Below, piece by piece: positions 1 to 8,186 of a stretch of 64,000 nt of DNA. Position 1 is the stretch's first letter, and every line of letters starts with the position of its first letter. A program made the translations under genes and the position numbers. The DNA is taken from positions 1,116,001 through 1,180,000 of the forward strand of contig CP083824.1 in assembly GCA_023023105.1 (NCBI GenBank), written 5' to 3'. The notes beneath the pieces were generated by a model that did not search any database, was not told the origin of the DNA, and saw only the letters and a program-made list of their open reading frames with translations. The stretch is from Enterobacter ludwigii. GTDB taxonomy: Bacteria > Pseudomonadota > Gammaproteobacteria > Enterobacterales > Enterobacteriaceae.

Positions 1-206
1 TGCTTGGTGAGAAAGGGGTGAAGCATATTCAGGTGATGTCGCCAGGCTTCTCGGCGGATTGCCTGGAAACGCTCGAAGAAATTGCTGTGCAAAACAGAGA
101 GTTCTTCCTGGAAGCGGGGGGCACGAAGTACGAATACATTCCGGCACTTAACGACTCGCCTGAGCATATCGACATGATGGTCTCTCTGGTGACAAACAGT
201 CGCTGA
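1..206 (+). CDS. hemH: Ferrochelatase, C-terminal end only
   Basis: This is the last part of the enzyme that inserts ferrous iron into protoporphyrin IX to finish haem synthesis. The reading frame is open from the left edge (codons from base 3 read L-G-E-K-G-V) and stops at 204-206. The visible tail contains [20 protein letters not shown] and ends near [11 protein letters not shown], matching the end of E. coli HemH as I remember it. About 67 codons are visible and the rest lies outside the window. The gene sits immediately before gsk, as in E. coli. No start or promoter can be judged here. Confidence 0.93.
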   Translation, partial: LGEKGVKHIQVMSPGFSADCLETLEEIAVQNREFFLEAGGTKYEYIPALNDSPEHIDMMVSLVTNSR

Positions 207-268
207 TCGCACTCCGGGCCGGGTTTGTGCTAACATTCCCGGCCCATATTCTTTGTACAGTTCAGACC

Positions 269-1573
269 ATGAAATTTCCCGGTAAACGCAAATCCAAACA
301 CTACTTTCCCGTTGATGCCCGCGATCCGCTCCTGCAGCAAATCCAGCCTGAGAATGAAACCAGTGCCGCATGGGTCGTTGGTATCGACCAGACGCTGGTG
401 GACATTGAAGCGAAAGTGGATGATGCGTTTGTCGCCCGTTACGGTCTGAGCGCGGGGCACTCGCTGGTGATTGAGGACGACGTTGCCGAAGCGCTTTACC
501 AGGAACTGGTGCGCGAAAACCTGATCACCCATCAGTTTGCCGGCGGTACCATCGGTAACACCATGCACAACTACTCCGTACTGGCTGATGACCGCTCGGT
601 ACTGTTGGGCGTAATGTGCAGCAATATCGAAATTGGAGGCTATGCCTACCGTTATCTGTGCAATACCTCAAGCCGTACCGATCTGAACTATCTCCAGGGG
701 GTCGACGGGCCGATTGGCCGCTGCTTTACGCTGATCGGTGAGTCCGGCGAGCGTACCTTTGCCATCAGCCCGGGTCACATGAACAAACTGCGTGCCGAGA
801 GCATCCCGGAAGAGGTGATTGCAGGCGCCTCGGCGCTGGTGCTGACCTCCTATCTGGTGCGCTGCAAACCGGGTGAGCCGATGCCGGACGCGACCATGAA
901 AGCGATTGAGTACGCGAAGAAATACAATGTCCCCGTCGTTCTCACGCTGGGCACCAAATTCGTGATTGCCGACAATCCGGAGTGGTGGCAGGTGTTCCTG
1001 AAAGAGCACGTCTCGATTCTGGCGATGAACGAAGAAGAGGCGGAAGCGCTGACGGGCGAAAGCGATCCGCTGCTGGCGTCTGATAAAGCGCTGGAGTGGG
1101 TGGATCTGGTTCTCTGTACCGCAGGGCCGGTTGGGTTATACATGGCGGGCTTCACCGAAGAAGAGAGCAAGCGCAAAACCCAGCATCCATTGCTGCCTGG
1201 CGCGATCGCCGAGTTCAACCAGTACGAGTTCAGCCGTGGTATGCGTTTTAAAGACTGTGTTAATCCGCTGCGTATCTACTCGCACATCGCCCCGTATATG
1301 GGCGGGCCAGAGAAGATCATGAACACCAACGGTGCAGGTGATGGCGCGCTGGCCGCATTGCTCCATGACATCACCGCGAATGCTTACCATAAAACTAACG
1401 TCCCGAATTCCAGCAAGCACAAGTTCAACTGGCTGACCTATTCGTCGCTGGCGCAGGTGTGCAAATACGCTAACCGCGTGAGTTATCAGGTGCTTAATCA
1501 GCATTCCCCGCGCTTAACGCGTGGTCTGCCGGAAAGGGAAGACAGCCTGGAAGAGGCTTATTGGGATCGGTAA
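269..1573 (+). CDS. gsk: Inosine-guanosine kinase
   Basis: Phosphorylates inosine and guanosine to IMP and GMP in cytoplasmic purine salvage. The protein is 434 aa, the length of E. coli Gsk, if translation starts at the ATG at 269 (MKFPGKRKSKHYFPV). An in-frame start at 227 would add 14 residues absent from the family, so I rejected it. It belongs to the PfkB/ribokinase family: near the C terminus the N-G-A-G-D motif occupies residues 354-358, with Asp358 as the expected catalytic base of the anion hole. It follows hemH with a 62 bp gap and ends at its own hairpin terminator. No disruption is visible. Confidence 0.97.
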   Translation: MKFPGKRKSKHYFPVDARDPLLQQIQPENETSAAWVVGIDQTLVDIEAKVDDAFVARYGLSAGHSLVIEDDVAEALYQELVRENLITHQFAGGTIGNTMHNYSVLADDRSVLLGVMCSNIEIGGYAYRYLCNTSSRTDLNYLQGVDGPIGRCFTLIGESGERTFAISPGHMNKLRAESIPEEVIAGASALVLTSYLVRCKPGEPMPDATMKAIEYAKKYNVPVVLTLGTKFVIADNPEWWQVFLKEHVSILAMNEEEAEALTGESDPLLASDKALEWVDLVLCTAGPVGLYMAGFTEEESKRKTQHPLLPGAIAEFNQYEFSRGMRFKDCVNPLRIYSHIAPYMGGPEKIMNTNGAGDGALAALLHDITANAYHKTNVPNSSKHKFNWLTYSSLAQVCKYANRVSYQVLNQHSPRLTRGLPEREDSLEEAYWDR

Positions 1574-1578
1574 ATGTA

Positions 1579-1605
1579 AAAAGGCAACGTAAGTTGCCTT
1601 TTTTA
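1579..1605 (+). terminator. Rho-independent terminator after gsk
   Basis: AAGGCAAC and GTTGCCTT form an 8 bp stem around a short ACGTAAGT-type loop (arms within 1581-1600), followed by a run of T. It begins 7 bases after the gsk stop codon. Confidence 0.85.
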
Positions 1606-1614
1606 ATGTTTGTT

Positions 1615-1653
1615 CCCTCTCCCCGTGGGAGAGGGCCAGGGTGAGGGCATCAG
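1615..1653 (+). repeat. Palindromic CCCTCTCCC-type repeat, copy 1
   Basis: CCCTCTCCCC-GT-GGGAGAGGG forms a hairpin and is followed by a GTGAGGGCATCAG tail. The same unit recurs at 20955, 28314, 28362 and 31787. It lies in the gap between the convergent genes gsk and ybaL. It resembles the short intergenic repeats seen widely in Enterobacter genomes; naming a specific family would be a guess. Confidence 0.75.
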
Positions 1654-1665
1654 GCCGCACCAAAC

Positions 1666-3342
1666 CTACCCCGTCACCGCCTCTTCAGCCGGCGGTTTCT
1701 CCAGTAGCGTCAGCATCGTATTCGCAATCTCGCGCTCGCCCATCACGACCTTATCCGCACCGCGCTCGGTAATGTACTCCACCTCATCGTCATAATGTGC
1801 CCGGGCGATAATCTCAATCGTCGGGCACTTCTCGCGCGCGGAAGCCACAATTTCACCCGCTTCATAGCCGTTTGGGATGGTCAGCAGCAGCCAGCGTGCG
1901 CAGTCCAGATGCGCCAGATTCATGATCTCTTCGTTTGCCGCATTGCCCAGCACCGCTCGGATACCGCGCTCACGCAGCTCGTCGACGCGGGTGCGTGACG
2001 TTTCAATCACTACCAGAGGGATCCCTTGCGCCATCAGTTTCTCACCGAGCAGGCTGCCTACGCGACCAAAACCAACCAGCAGGGCGTGATTACAAATATC
2101 TACCGGGATCTGCTTCTCTTCTTCGATAGCTTCTTCCAGCGTCTGTTCTTCAAGCGTTTCGGTTTTATCGAGGTATTTTTCCAGCAGTGCGAACAGGACT
2201 GGGTTCAGCATAATCGACAGGATTGCACCTGCCAGCACCAGGTTCTGCCCGGCTTGCGGTAGCAGGTTCAGCGCCATGCCCAGACCCGCCAGAATAAAGG
2301 CAAACTCACCAATTTGCGCCAGACTGGCGGCGATGGTCAGCGCCGTACGCGGGGAGTGGCCAAACATCCTTACCAGGAAGAAAGCCGCGAGCGACTTACC
2401 AAAGATAATAATCGCCAGCGTGCCCAGCACAGCCAGCGGCTGATGAATCAGGACCATCGGGTCAAACAGCATCCCGACGGAAACGAAGAACAGTACGGCG
2501 AAAGCATCACGTAGCGGCAGAGTGTCATGCGCCGCACGGTGGCTCAGCTCGGACTCGTTCAGCACCATCCCGGCGAAGAACGCGCCCAGGGCAAAGGAGA
2601 CATCAAACAGCTCTACGGCACCAAAGGCGATACCCAGCGCCAGCGCCAGCACGGAGAGGGTAAACAGCTCGCGTGAGCCGGTTGCTGCGCTGCGGGACAT
2701 GATCCACGGCACCAGACGGCGGCCCACCAGCATCATGATGGCGATAAACGCCACAACTTTACCGATGGTAATGCCCATATCCAGTGCCAGCGAGGCAAAG
2801 CCGACGTTGTCTTTTTCCATCATCCCGGCGACTGCGGGCAGCAGTACCAGCGTTAACACCATCACCAGGTCTTCAACAATCAACCAGCCTATCGCAATTT
2901 GTCCGCGCTGGCTGTCAATCAGCTGTCTCTCTTCAAGTGCGCGCAGCAACACCACGGTACTGGCGGTGGAAAGACACAGCCCAAAAACGATGCCGGTCAT
3001 CAGCGACCAGCCAAGAATTGCTGAAAGCGCCATCCCCAGCAGCGTCGCTACCCCTATCTGGGCGATCGCTCCCGGTATGGCGATCGACTTTACCGCCATC
3101 AGGTCCTTCAGTGAAAAATGCAAACCGACGCCAAACATCAGCAGAATCACGCCTAATTCCGCCAGTTCAGGAGCCAGTTTGGTATCCGCAACGAAACCCG
3201 GCGTAAACGGTCCCGCCAGGACACCCGCTAACAAATAGCCGACAAGGGGAGAAATACGCAGTTTATTGGCAATCATGCCAAGGATAAAAGCGAGCACAAG
3301 GCCACCAACAATGGTGGTGATAAGCGGTGTGGCGTGATGCAT
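1666..3342 (-). CDS. ybaL: YbaL, CPA2-type cation:proton antiporter with RCK domain
   Basis: Predicted inner-membrane monovalent cation/proton antiporter of the KefB/KefC (CPA2) family. The first ~385 residues are about a dozen hydrophobic segments. The last ~145 residues form a nucleotide-binding RCK/TrkA-N domain whose Rossmann motif G-F-G-R-V-G is at residues 424-429. The length is 558 aa as in E. coli YbaL with the ATG at 3342 (MHHATPLITTIVGG), which has AGGAGA upstream. An upstream start at 3381 would add 13 residues with no support. The neighbours (gsk, fsr, ushA) are the E. coli ones. The transported ion is not established from sequence; K+ or Na+ are possible. Confidence 0.95.
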   Translation of the reverse strand: MHHATPLITTIVGGLVLAFILGMIANKLRISPLVGYLLAGVLAGPFTPGFVADTKLAPELAELGVILLMFGVGLHFSLKDLMAVKSIAIPGAIAQIGVATLLGMALSAILGWSLMTGIVFGLCLSTASTVVLLRALEERQLIDSQRGQIAIGWLIVEDLVMVLTLVLLPAVAGMMEKDNVGFASLALDMGITIGKVVAFIAIMMLVGRRLVPWIMSRSAATGSRELFTLSVLALALGIAFGAVELFDVSFALGAFFAGMVLNESELSHRAAHDTLPLRDAFAVLFFVSVGMLFDPMVLIHQPLAVLGTLAIIIFGKSLAAFFLVRMFGHSPRTALTIAASLAQIGEFAFILAGLGMALNLLPQAGQNLVLAGAILSIMLNPVLFALLEKYLDKTETLEEQTLEEAIEEEKQIPVDICNHALLVGFGRVGSLLGEKLMAQGIPLVVIETSRTRVDELRERGIRAVLGNAANEEIMNLAHLDCARWLLLTIPNGYEAGEIVASAREKCPTIEIIARAHYDDEVEYITERGADKVVMGEREIANTMLTLLEKPPAEEAVTG

Positions 3343-3538
3343 TCCGTCTCCTTTCGTTGTGGGTGTTCCTTTTTGGCGCAAACCAAAAAAACCGAGTAAT
3401 AGTTTATGACAATTTTTACTCTTATGTTTATGAATAATTGTTGAAATTTGAATAAAACAGCAATAAGCACGAAAAAAAGCGCATTTTGATAAATTCAGCA
3501 GGGGGAGGCAGAAGAAACCCTTATGGCATCAGGGTGTC

Positions 3539-3566
3539 AGGTAGCCAAAGTAAAACTTTGGCTACC
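3539..3566 (-). terminator. Hairpin after fsr
   Basis: AGGTAGCCAAAGT and ACTTTGGCTACCT form a near-perfect 13 bp stem with a 2-3 base loop, 7 bases past the fsr stop codon. No clear T run follows on the minus strand, so it may act as a 3' stabilising hairpin rather than a simple terminator. Confidence 0.6.
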
Positions 3567-3572
3567 TGTAAT

Positions 3573-4793
3573 TTACGCTTTGTGACGGTTATCAGGCAGG
3601 AATATGGTCAACATCCCAAGAAGTGGCAGGAAAGCGCAGATTTTATAAACCAGGAAGATGCTGGTGTGATCCGCAACCATCCCTAACACCGCAGCACCAA
3701 GCCCACCCATGCCAAAGGCGAACCCGAAAAAGAGTCCGGAAACCATACCGATACGACCAGGTAACAGCTCTTGCGCATAGACAAGAATGGCGGAAAACGC
3801 GGAAGCGAGGATAAAACCAATAATCACGGTTAAAATTCCCGTCCATTCAAGGCTGGCGTACGGCAAAATAAGGGTAAACGGTGCCACGCCGAGAATAGAG
3901 CCCCAAATTACATATTTACGCCCAATCTTATCCCCCACAGGCCCGCCAATCACTGTCCCGGCAGCGACCGCAAACAGGAAGGCAAACAGGTGGATCTGCG
4001 CATTTTGTACCGATAATCCGAATTTTTGCATCAGATAAAAGGTGTAATAGCTGCTGATGCTCGCCATATAGAAATATTTCGAGAAAATCAGCACCAGCAG
4101 GACGGAAACCGCCAGGATAATCTTGTTACGCGGTAGAGGATTAATCACCTTCGCTTTAGGTTTACCCTTGTTCACCCGATGTTGAGCGGCATACCAGCGG
4201 CTGATCTGCGCCAGTACGATAATCGCCAGCAGTGCGGCTAGCACAAACCATGCCACGTTGCCTTTACCGTAAGGGGCAATAATCACCGCGGCCAATAGCG
4301 GGCCGAGAGAGCTACCAAAGTTACCGCCCACCTGGAAGAGTGACTGCGCCAGGCCGTGACGACCACCGGAGGCCATACGCGCCACGCGGGAGGATTCCGG
4401 GTGGAAGACCGACGAGCCGGTGCCCACCAGTGCGGCGGCGATTAACACCGCTTCAAAACTCCCAGCCATGGCCAGCAGTACCAGCCCGCTTAAGGTGAAA
4501 CACATGCCAATCGGTAGCGACCATGGCATCGGGTATTTGTCCGTCCAGTAGCCCACTATTGGCTGCAGTAGCGAGGACGCGAGCTGGAAGGTCAGGGTGA
4601 TCATCCCGATCTGCACGAAGGTTAAAGAGAACTCTGATTGCAGCAGCGGATAAATTGCCAGAATCAACGACTGGATCATATCGTTGAGCAGATGAGAAAG
4701 ACTGATTGCACCTAAGACTTTAAAAGAGGTGCGCGATTTCGGCGGTGACGCCGGCACGCCCGGAACGGGCTGGGTTGATTCACTGATTGCCAT
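3573..4793 (-). CDS. fsr: Fosmidomycin-resistance MFS efflux protein
   Basis: Major facilitator superfamily drug exporter with 12 predicted membrane helices; the family is known for fosmidomycin resistance. I chose the ATG at 4793 (MAISESTQPVPG), giving 406 aa, the length of E. coli Fsr. A GTG at 4808 would add five residues, and neither start has a strong ribosome binding site. The A-loop between helices 2 and 3 carries the usual charged G-x-x-x-D motif (VGYWTDKY), and a second copy follows the central loop (PVGDKIGRK). It is divergent from ushA with a ~170 bp gap holding both promoters, and ybaL lies downstream, as in E. coli. Confidence 0.95.
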   Translation of the reverse strand: MAISESTQPVPGVPASPPKSRTSFKVLGAISLSHLLNDMIQSLILAIYPLLQSEFSLTFVQIGMITLTFQLASSLLQPIVGYWTDKYPMPWSLPIGMCFTLSGLVLLAMAGSFEAVLIAAALVGTGSSVFHPESSRVARMASGGRHGLAQSLFQVGGNFGSSLGPLLAAVIIAPYGKGNVAWFVLAALLAIIVLAQISRWYAAQHRVNKGKPKAKVINPLPRNKIILAVSVLLVLIFSKYFYMASISSYYTFYLMQKFGLSVQNAQIHLFAFLFAVAAGTVIGGPVGDKIGRKYVIWGSILGVAPFTLILPYASLEWTGILTVIIGFILASAFSAILVYAQELLPGRIGMVSGLFFGFAFGMGGLGAAVLGMVADHTSIFLVYKICAFLPLLGMLTIFLPDNRHKA

Positions 4794-4962
4794 AGAGAGA
4801 ATTACCACGTCTTTAGTTATTAGAAATGCAGGATGTAATTATTATCCAACTAACATACCTGTCAGGGGCATTTGAAGAAAGTCGCAATTCTGAAAACTTA
4901 TTTGTCTATTATTGTGAGTCATTGTAATTTTTGCCTTTGTCTATTGGTCAGGGAGAGAAAAG

Positions 4963-6615
4963 ATGAAGTTAATGAAGCGGGGCGTCGCGCTGGCGCTTAT
5001 CGCCGCATGGGGCCTGGTAAGCCTGCCCGCGCAGGCATACGAAAAAGATAAAACCTACAAAATCACCATTCTGCATACCAACGATCACCACGGGCATTTC
5101 TGGCGCAGTGAATACGGCGAATATGGTCTGGCGGCGCAAAAAACGCTGGTGGATGGTATTCGTAAAGAGGTGGCGGCTCAGGGCGGCAGCGTGCTGTTGC
5201 TGTCCGGGGGAGATATCAACACCGGGGTACCGGAATCCGATTTACAGGATGCCGAGCCCGATTTTCGCGGTATGAATCTGATTGGTTACGATGCGATGGC
5301 CGTCGGCAACCACGAGTTTGATAATCCACTAACGGTACTGCGCCAGCAGGAAAAACTGGCAAAATTCCCGTTCCTCTCCGCCAATATTTACCAGAAAAGT
5401 ACCGGCGAACGCCTGTTTAAACCCTGGGCGTTGTTTAAGCGCCAGGACCTGAAAATCGCGGTGATTGGCCTAACCACTGACGATACGGCGAAAATTGGCA
5501 ACCCGGAGTTCTTTACCGATATCGAATTCCGTAAACCGGCAGACGAAGCAAAGCTGGTTATTCAGGAATTACAGCAGAACGAAAAACCGGATGTGATTAT
5601 TGCCACCACCCACATGGGGCACTATGACAATGGCGAGCACGGCTCTAATGCGCCAGGTGACGTGGAGATGGCGCGCAGCCTGCCGGCTGGCTCGCTGGCA
5701 ATGATTGTGGGCGGTCACTCACAGGATCCGGTCTGCATGGCCTCCGAGAATAAAAAGCAGGTTGATTACGTGCCAGGCACGCCGTGTGCCCCAGACCGTC
5801 AGAACGGCATCTGGATTGTGCAGGCGCATGAGTGGGGCAAATACGTGGGCCGGGCGGATTTTGAGTTCCGTAACGGCGAGATGAAACTGGTGCATTACCA
5901 GCTCATCCCGGTCAACCTGAAGAAGAAAGTCACTTATCCTGACGGGAAAAGTGAGCGCGTACTTTACACCCCGGAGATTGCTGAAAACCAGCAGATGCTC
6001 TCCCTGCTGACGCCGTTCCAGAATAAAGGTAAGGCACAGCTGGATGTGAAGATTGGCACGCTCAATGGTCGTCTGGAAGGGGATCGTAGCAAAGTTCGCT
6101 TCGTGCAGACCAATATGGGGCATCTGGTGCTGGCAGCGCAAATGACGCGTACCGGCGCTGATTTTGGCGTAATGAGCGGCGGCGGTATTCGTGATTCCAT
6201 CGAAGGTGGAAACATTACCTATAAAGACGTTCTGAAGGTGCAGCCGTTCGGTAACGTGGTGGTCTATGCGGACATGAGCGGGAAAGAGGTCATGGACTAC
6301 CTGACCGCCGTGGCGCAGATGAAGCCGGATTCCGGTGCCTATCCGCAGTTTGCCAACGTGAGCTTTGTGGCGAAAGACGGCAAGCTTAACGATCTGAAGA
6401 TCAAAGGCGAACCGGTTGATCCGGCTAAAACGTACCGTCTGGCGACGTTAAGCTTTAACGCCACCGGCGGTGACGGCTATCCGCATATTGATAACAAACC
6501 AGGCTATGTGAACACCGGTTTTATCGACGCGGAAGTGCTGAAGCAGTTCATCGAGCAAAACTCGCCGATTGATGTGAATGCATACGAGCCGAAGGGTGAG
6601 GTGAGCTGGCAGTAG
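4963..6615 (+). CDS. ushA: Periplasmic UDP-sugar hydrolase / 5'-nucleotidase
   Basis: Secreted metallophosphoesterase that hydrolyses UDP-sugars and nucleoside 5'-phosphates in the periplasm, supplying nucleosides for uptake. It is 550 aa, equal to E. coli UshA. A Sec signal peptide occupies residues 1-25, ending A-Q-A. The N-terminal domain has the di-metal motifs D41-x-H43 (HTNDHHGHF), GGDIN around 82-86, GNHEFD around 115-120, and later THMGHYD and GGHSQ. The C-terminal substrate domain includes the FNATGGDGYP signature. The ATG at 4963 follows GGGAGAGAAAAG. A REP hairpin begins 12 bases after the stop. All key residues look intact. Confidence 0.97.
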   Translation: MKLMKRGVALALIAAWGLVSLPAQAYEKDKTYKITILHTNDHHGHFWRSEYGEYGLAAQKTLVDGIRKEVAAQGGSVLLLSGGDINTGVPESDLQDAEPDFRGMNLIGYDAMAVGNHEFDNPLTVLRQQEKLAKFPFLSANIYQKSTGERLFKPWALFKRQDLKIAVIGLTTDDTAKIGNPEFFTDIEFRKPADEAKLVIQELQQNEKPDVIIATTHMGHYDNGEHGSNAPGDVEMARSLPAGSLAMIVGGHSQDPVCMASENKKQVDYVPGTPCAPDRQNGIWIVQAHEWGKYVGRADFEFRNGEMKLVHYQLIPVNLKKKVTYPDGKSERVLYTPEIAENQQMLSLLTPFQNKGKAQLDVKIGTLNGRLEGDRSKVRFVQTNMGHLVLAAQMTRTGADFGVMSGGGIRDSIEGGNITYKDVLKVQPFGNVVVYADMSGKEVMDYLTAVAQMKPDSGAYPQFANVSFVAKDGKLNDLKIKGEPVDPAKTYRLATLSFNATGGDGYPHIDNKPGYVNTGFIDAEVLKQFIEQNSPIDVNAYEPKGEVSWQ

Positions 6616-6627
6616 TGCGGTTGTTTT

Positions 6628-6655
6628 GCCGGGTAGCGGCTGCGCCTTACCCGGC
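6628..6655 (+). repeat. REP-type palindrome between ushA and ybaK
   Basis: GCCGGGTAGCGGCTGCGCCTTACCCGGC is a classic enterobacterial REP-like hairpin, followed by TTTTCTCTT. It lies in a convergent gap and probably also ends ushA transcription. Similar units occur at 14163, 49782 and 58007. Confidence 0.85.
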
Positions 6656-6662
6656 TTTTCTC

Positions 6663-7241
<579 letters not shown>

Positions 7242-7266
7242 TCACTTTGAGCGACAATCGGCTCAA

Positions 7267-7283
7267 CCGAAGGTCTCCTTCGG
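7267..7283 (-). repeat. Short perfect hairpin in the ybaP-ybaK gap
   Basis: CCGAAGG-TCT-CCTTCGG is a 7 bp perfect stem. It lies in the ~200 bp space upstream of ybaK and downstream of ybaP. It lacks a T run on the minus strand, so its function is unclear. Confidence 0.5.
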
Positions 7284-7315
7284 CATAATAAAAACGATGA
7301 AATTCCTCTTTGACG

Positions 7316-7336
7316 GGCCAATAGAAATATTGGCCA
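7316..7336 (+). terminator. Terminator-like hairpin just past ybaP
   Basis: GGCCAATA-GAAA-TATTGGCC is an 8 bp perfect stem followed on the plus strand by ATTTTTTTA. The nearest gene end, ybaP, is on the minus strand, where the T run lies before the stem as an A run. The best-formed direction therefore has no obvious plus-strand gene feeding it. Confidence 0.5.
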
Positions 7337-7341
7337 TTTTT

Positions 7342-8136
7342 TTATTTCAACAGTGACGGCAAATTCCCTTCTCCGTACAAATGTAATGCACCTACTGCGA
7401 CAACGTAATGCCCGGCAGGTAAGGCATGCAGCGTCTGCCGCCAGGCTTTATTACGCGCATTCATCAGCACATCATACAGCGATTCGCTGAATGTAGACGG
7501 TAACGCCAGCTTACTGTCTGCGGGGGGAGCATCCAGCCACCAGCCGATCATGGTCTGCAGCAGGCGCGCGTTGGTGTGCCAGTGGGTCAGGGTATCATCC
7601 AGCAGCATCAGACCGTCGTCAGGCAGTTGTCGCAACAGCGCAATCTGGCTGTCCGTCCCTTCCAGTTCGATGATCGGCATCCTGCGTGCCCTTGCCATAT
7701 TCAGTAACTGGTAATCAATGCCGTAATCACCGCGCAGACCCAGACGTTGCGCCTGCGTGGCCTGAAGCACCATGGCAATTTGCCAGAGCGGCAGAGCGTC
7801 GAGCATCGAGAGCGACACGCCCGTCTCATCCGCGACGCGCGTCAGTTCCGCGAGCAGATCATCATCCAGACGTTCTGCCAGGCTGAGAGTGCTCTCCAGA
7901 CCGGCAAACGGTGATTCATGGCCCGAAATGTCCGCCTCAACAACCAGCGCATCGGCGCGCTTGAGAAGTTTTATCAGACCAGGAGGCAGGGGAGACATAT
8001 CCTGCGTACCCATATGGATGCTGCCCACCAGGTGCAGGTGCTGGCCGCCAGGAAGCGAGATATCCAGACCGGGCCAGGCATAACGGCGGGGGAATAGGGC
8101 GCGAAACGATGTTTTTATACGATTAAACAGACTCAT
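7342..8136 (-). CDS. ybaP: TraB/GumN-family protein YbaP
   Basis: A member of the TraB/GumN (DUF1342-like) family, related to Tiki-type metalloproteases, of unknown physiological role. The start was placed at the ATG at 8136 (MSLFNRIKTSF), preceded by GGAGC, giving 264 aa as in E. coli. Family motifs seen are GSIHMG near residue 40, VEAD near 70, IELEG near 160, and a C-terminal VAVGALHLYGEG, whose Gly/His pattern pairs with the N-terminal one in this fold. It lies 50 bases downstream of copA on the same strand. Copper co-regulation is possible by read-through but not shown. Confidence 0.9.
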   Translation of the reverse strand: MSLFNRIKTSFRALFPRRYAWPGLDISLPGGQHLHLVGSIHMGTQDMSPLPPGLIKLLKRADALVVEADISGHESPFAGLESTLSLAERLDDDLLAELTRVADETGVSLSMLDALPLWQIAMVLQATQAQRLGLRGDYGIDYQLLNMARARRMPIIELEGTDSQIALLRQLPDDGLMLLDDTLTHWHTNARLLQTMIGWWLDAPPADSKLALPSTFSESLYDVLMNARNKAWRQTLHALPAGHYVVAVGALHLYGEGNLPSLLK

Positions 8137-8186
8137 ACGCGCTCCATGAACTGAAAGGTTCATGCTAGCGCGTACGAGAACAAGGT

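Noticed and set aside
2522..3238. Long plus-strand open frame (238 codons) across ybaL
   Set aside because: It is antisense to well conserved ybaL coding sequence, is rich in Ser, Ala and Pro typical of a shadow frame, and has no ribosome binding site.
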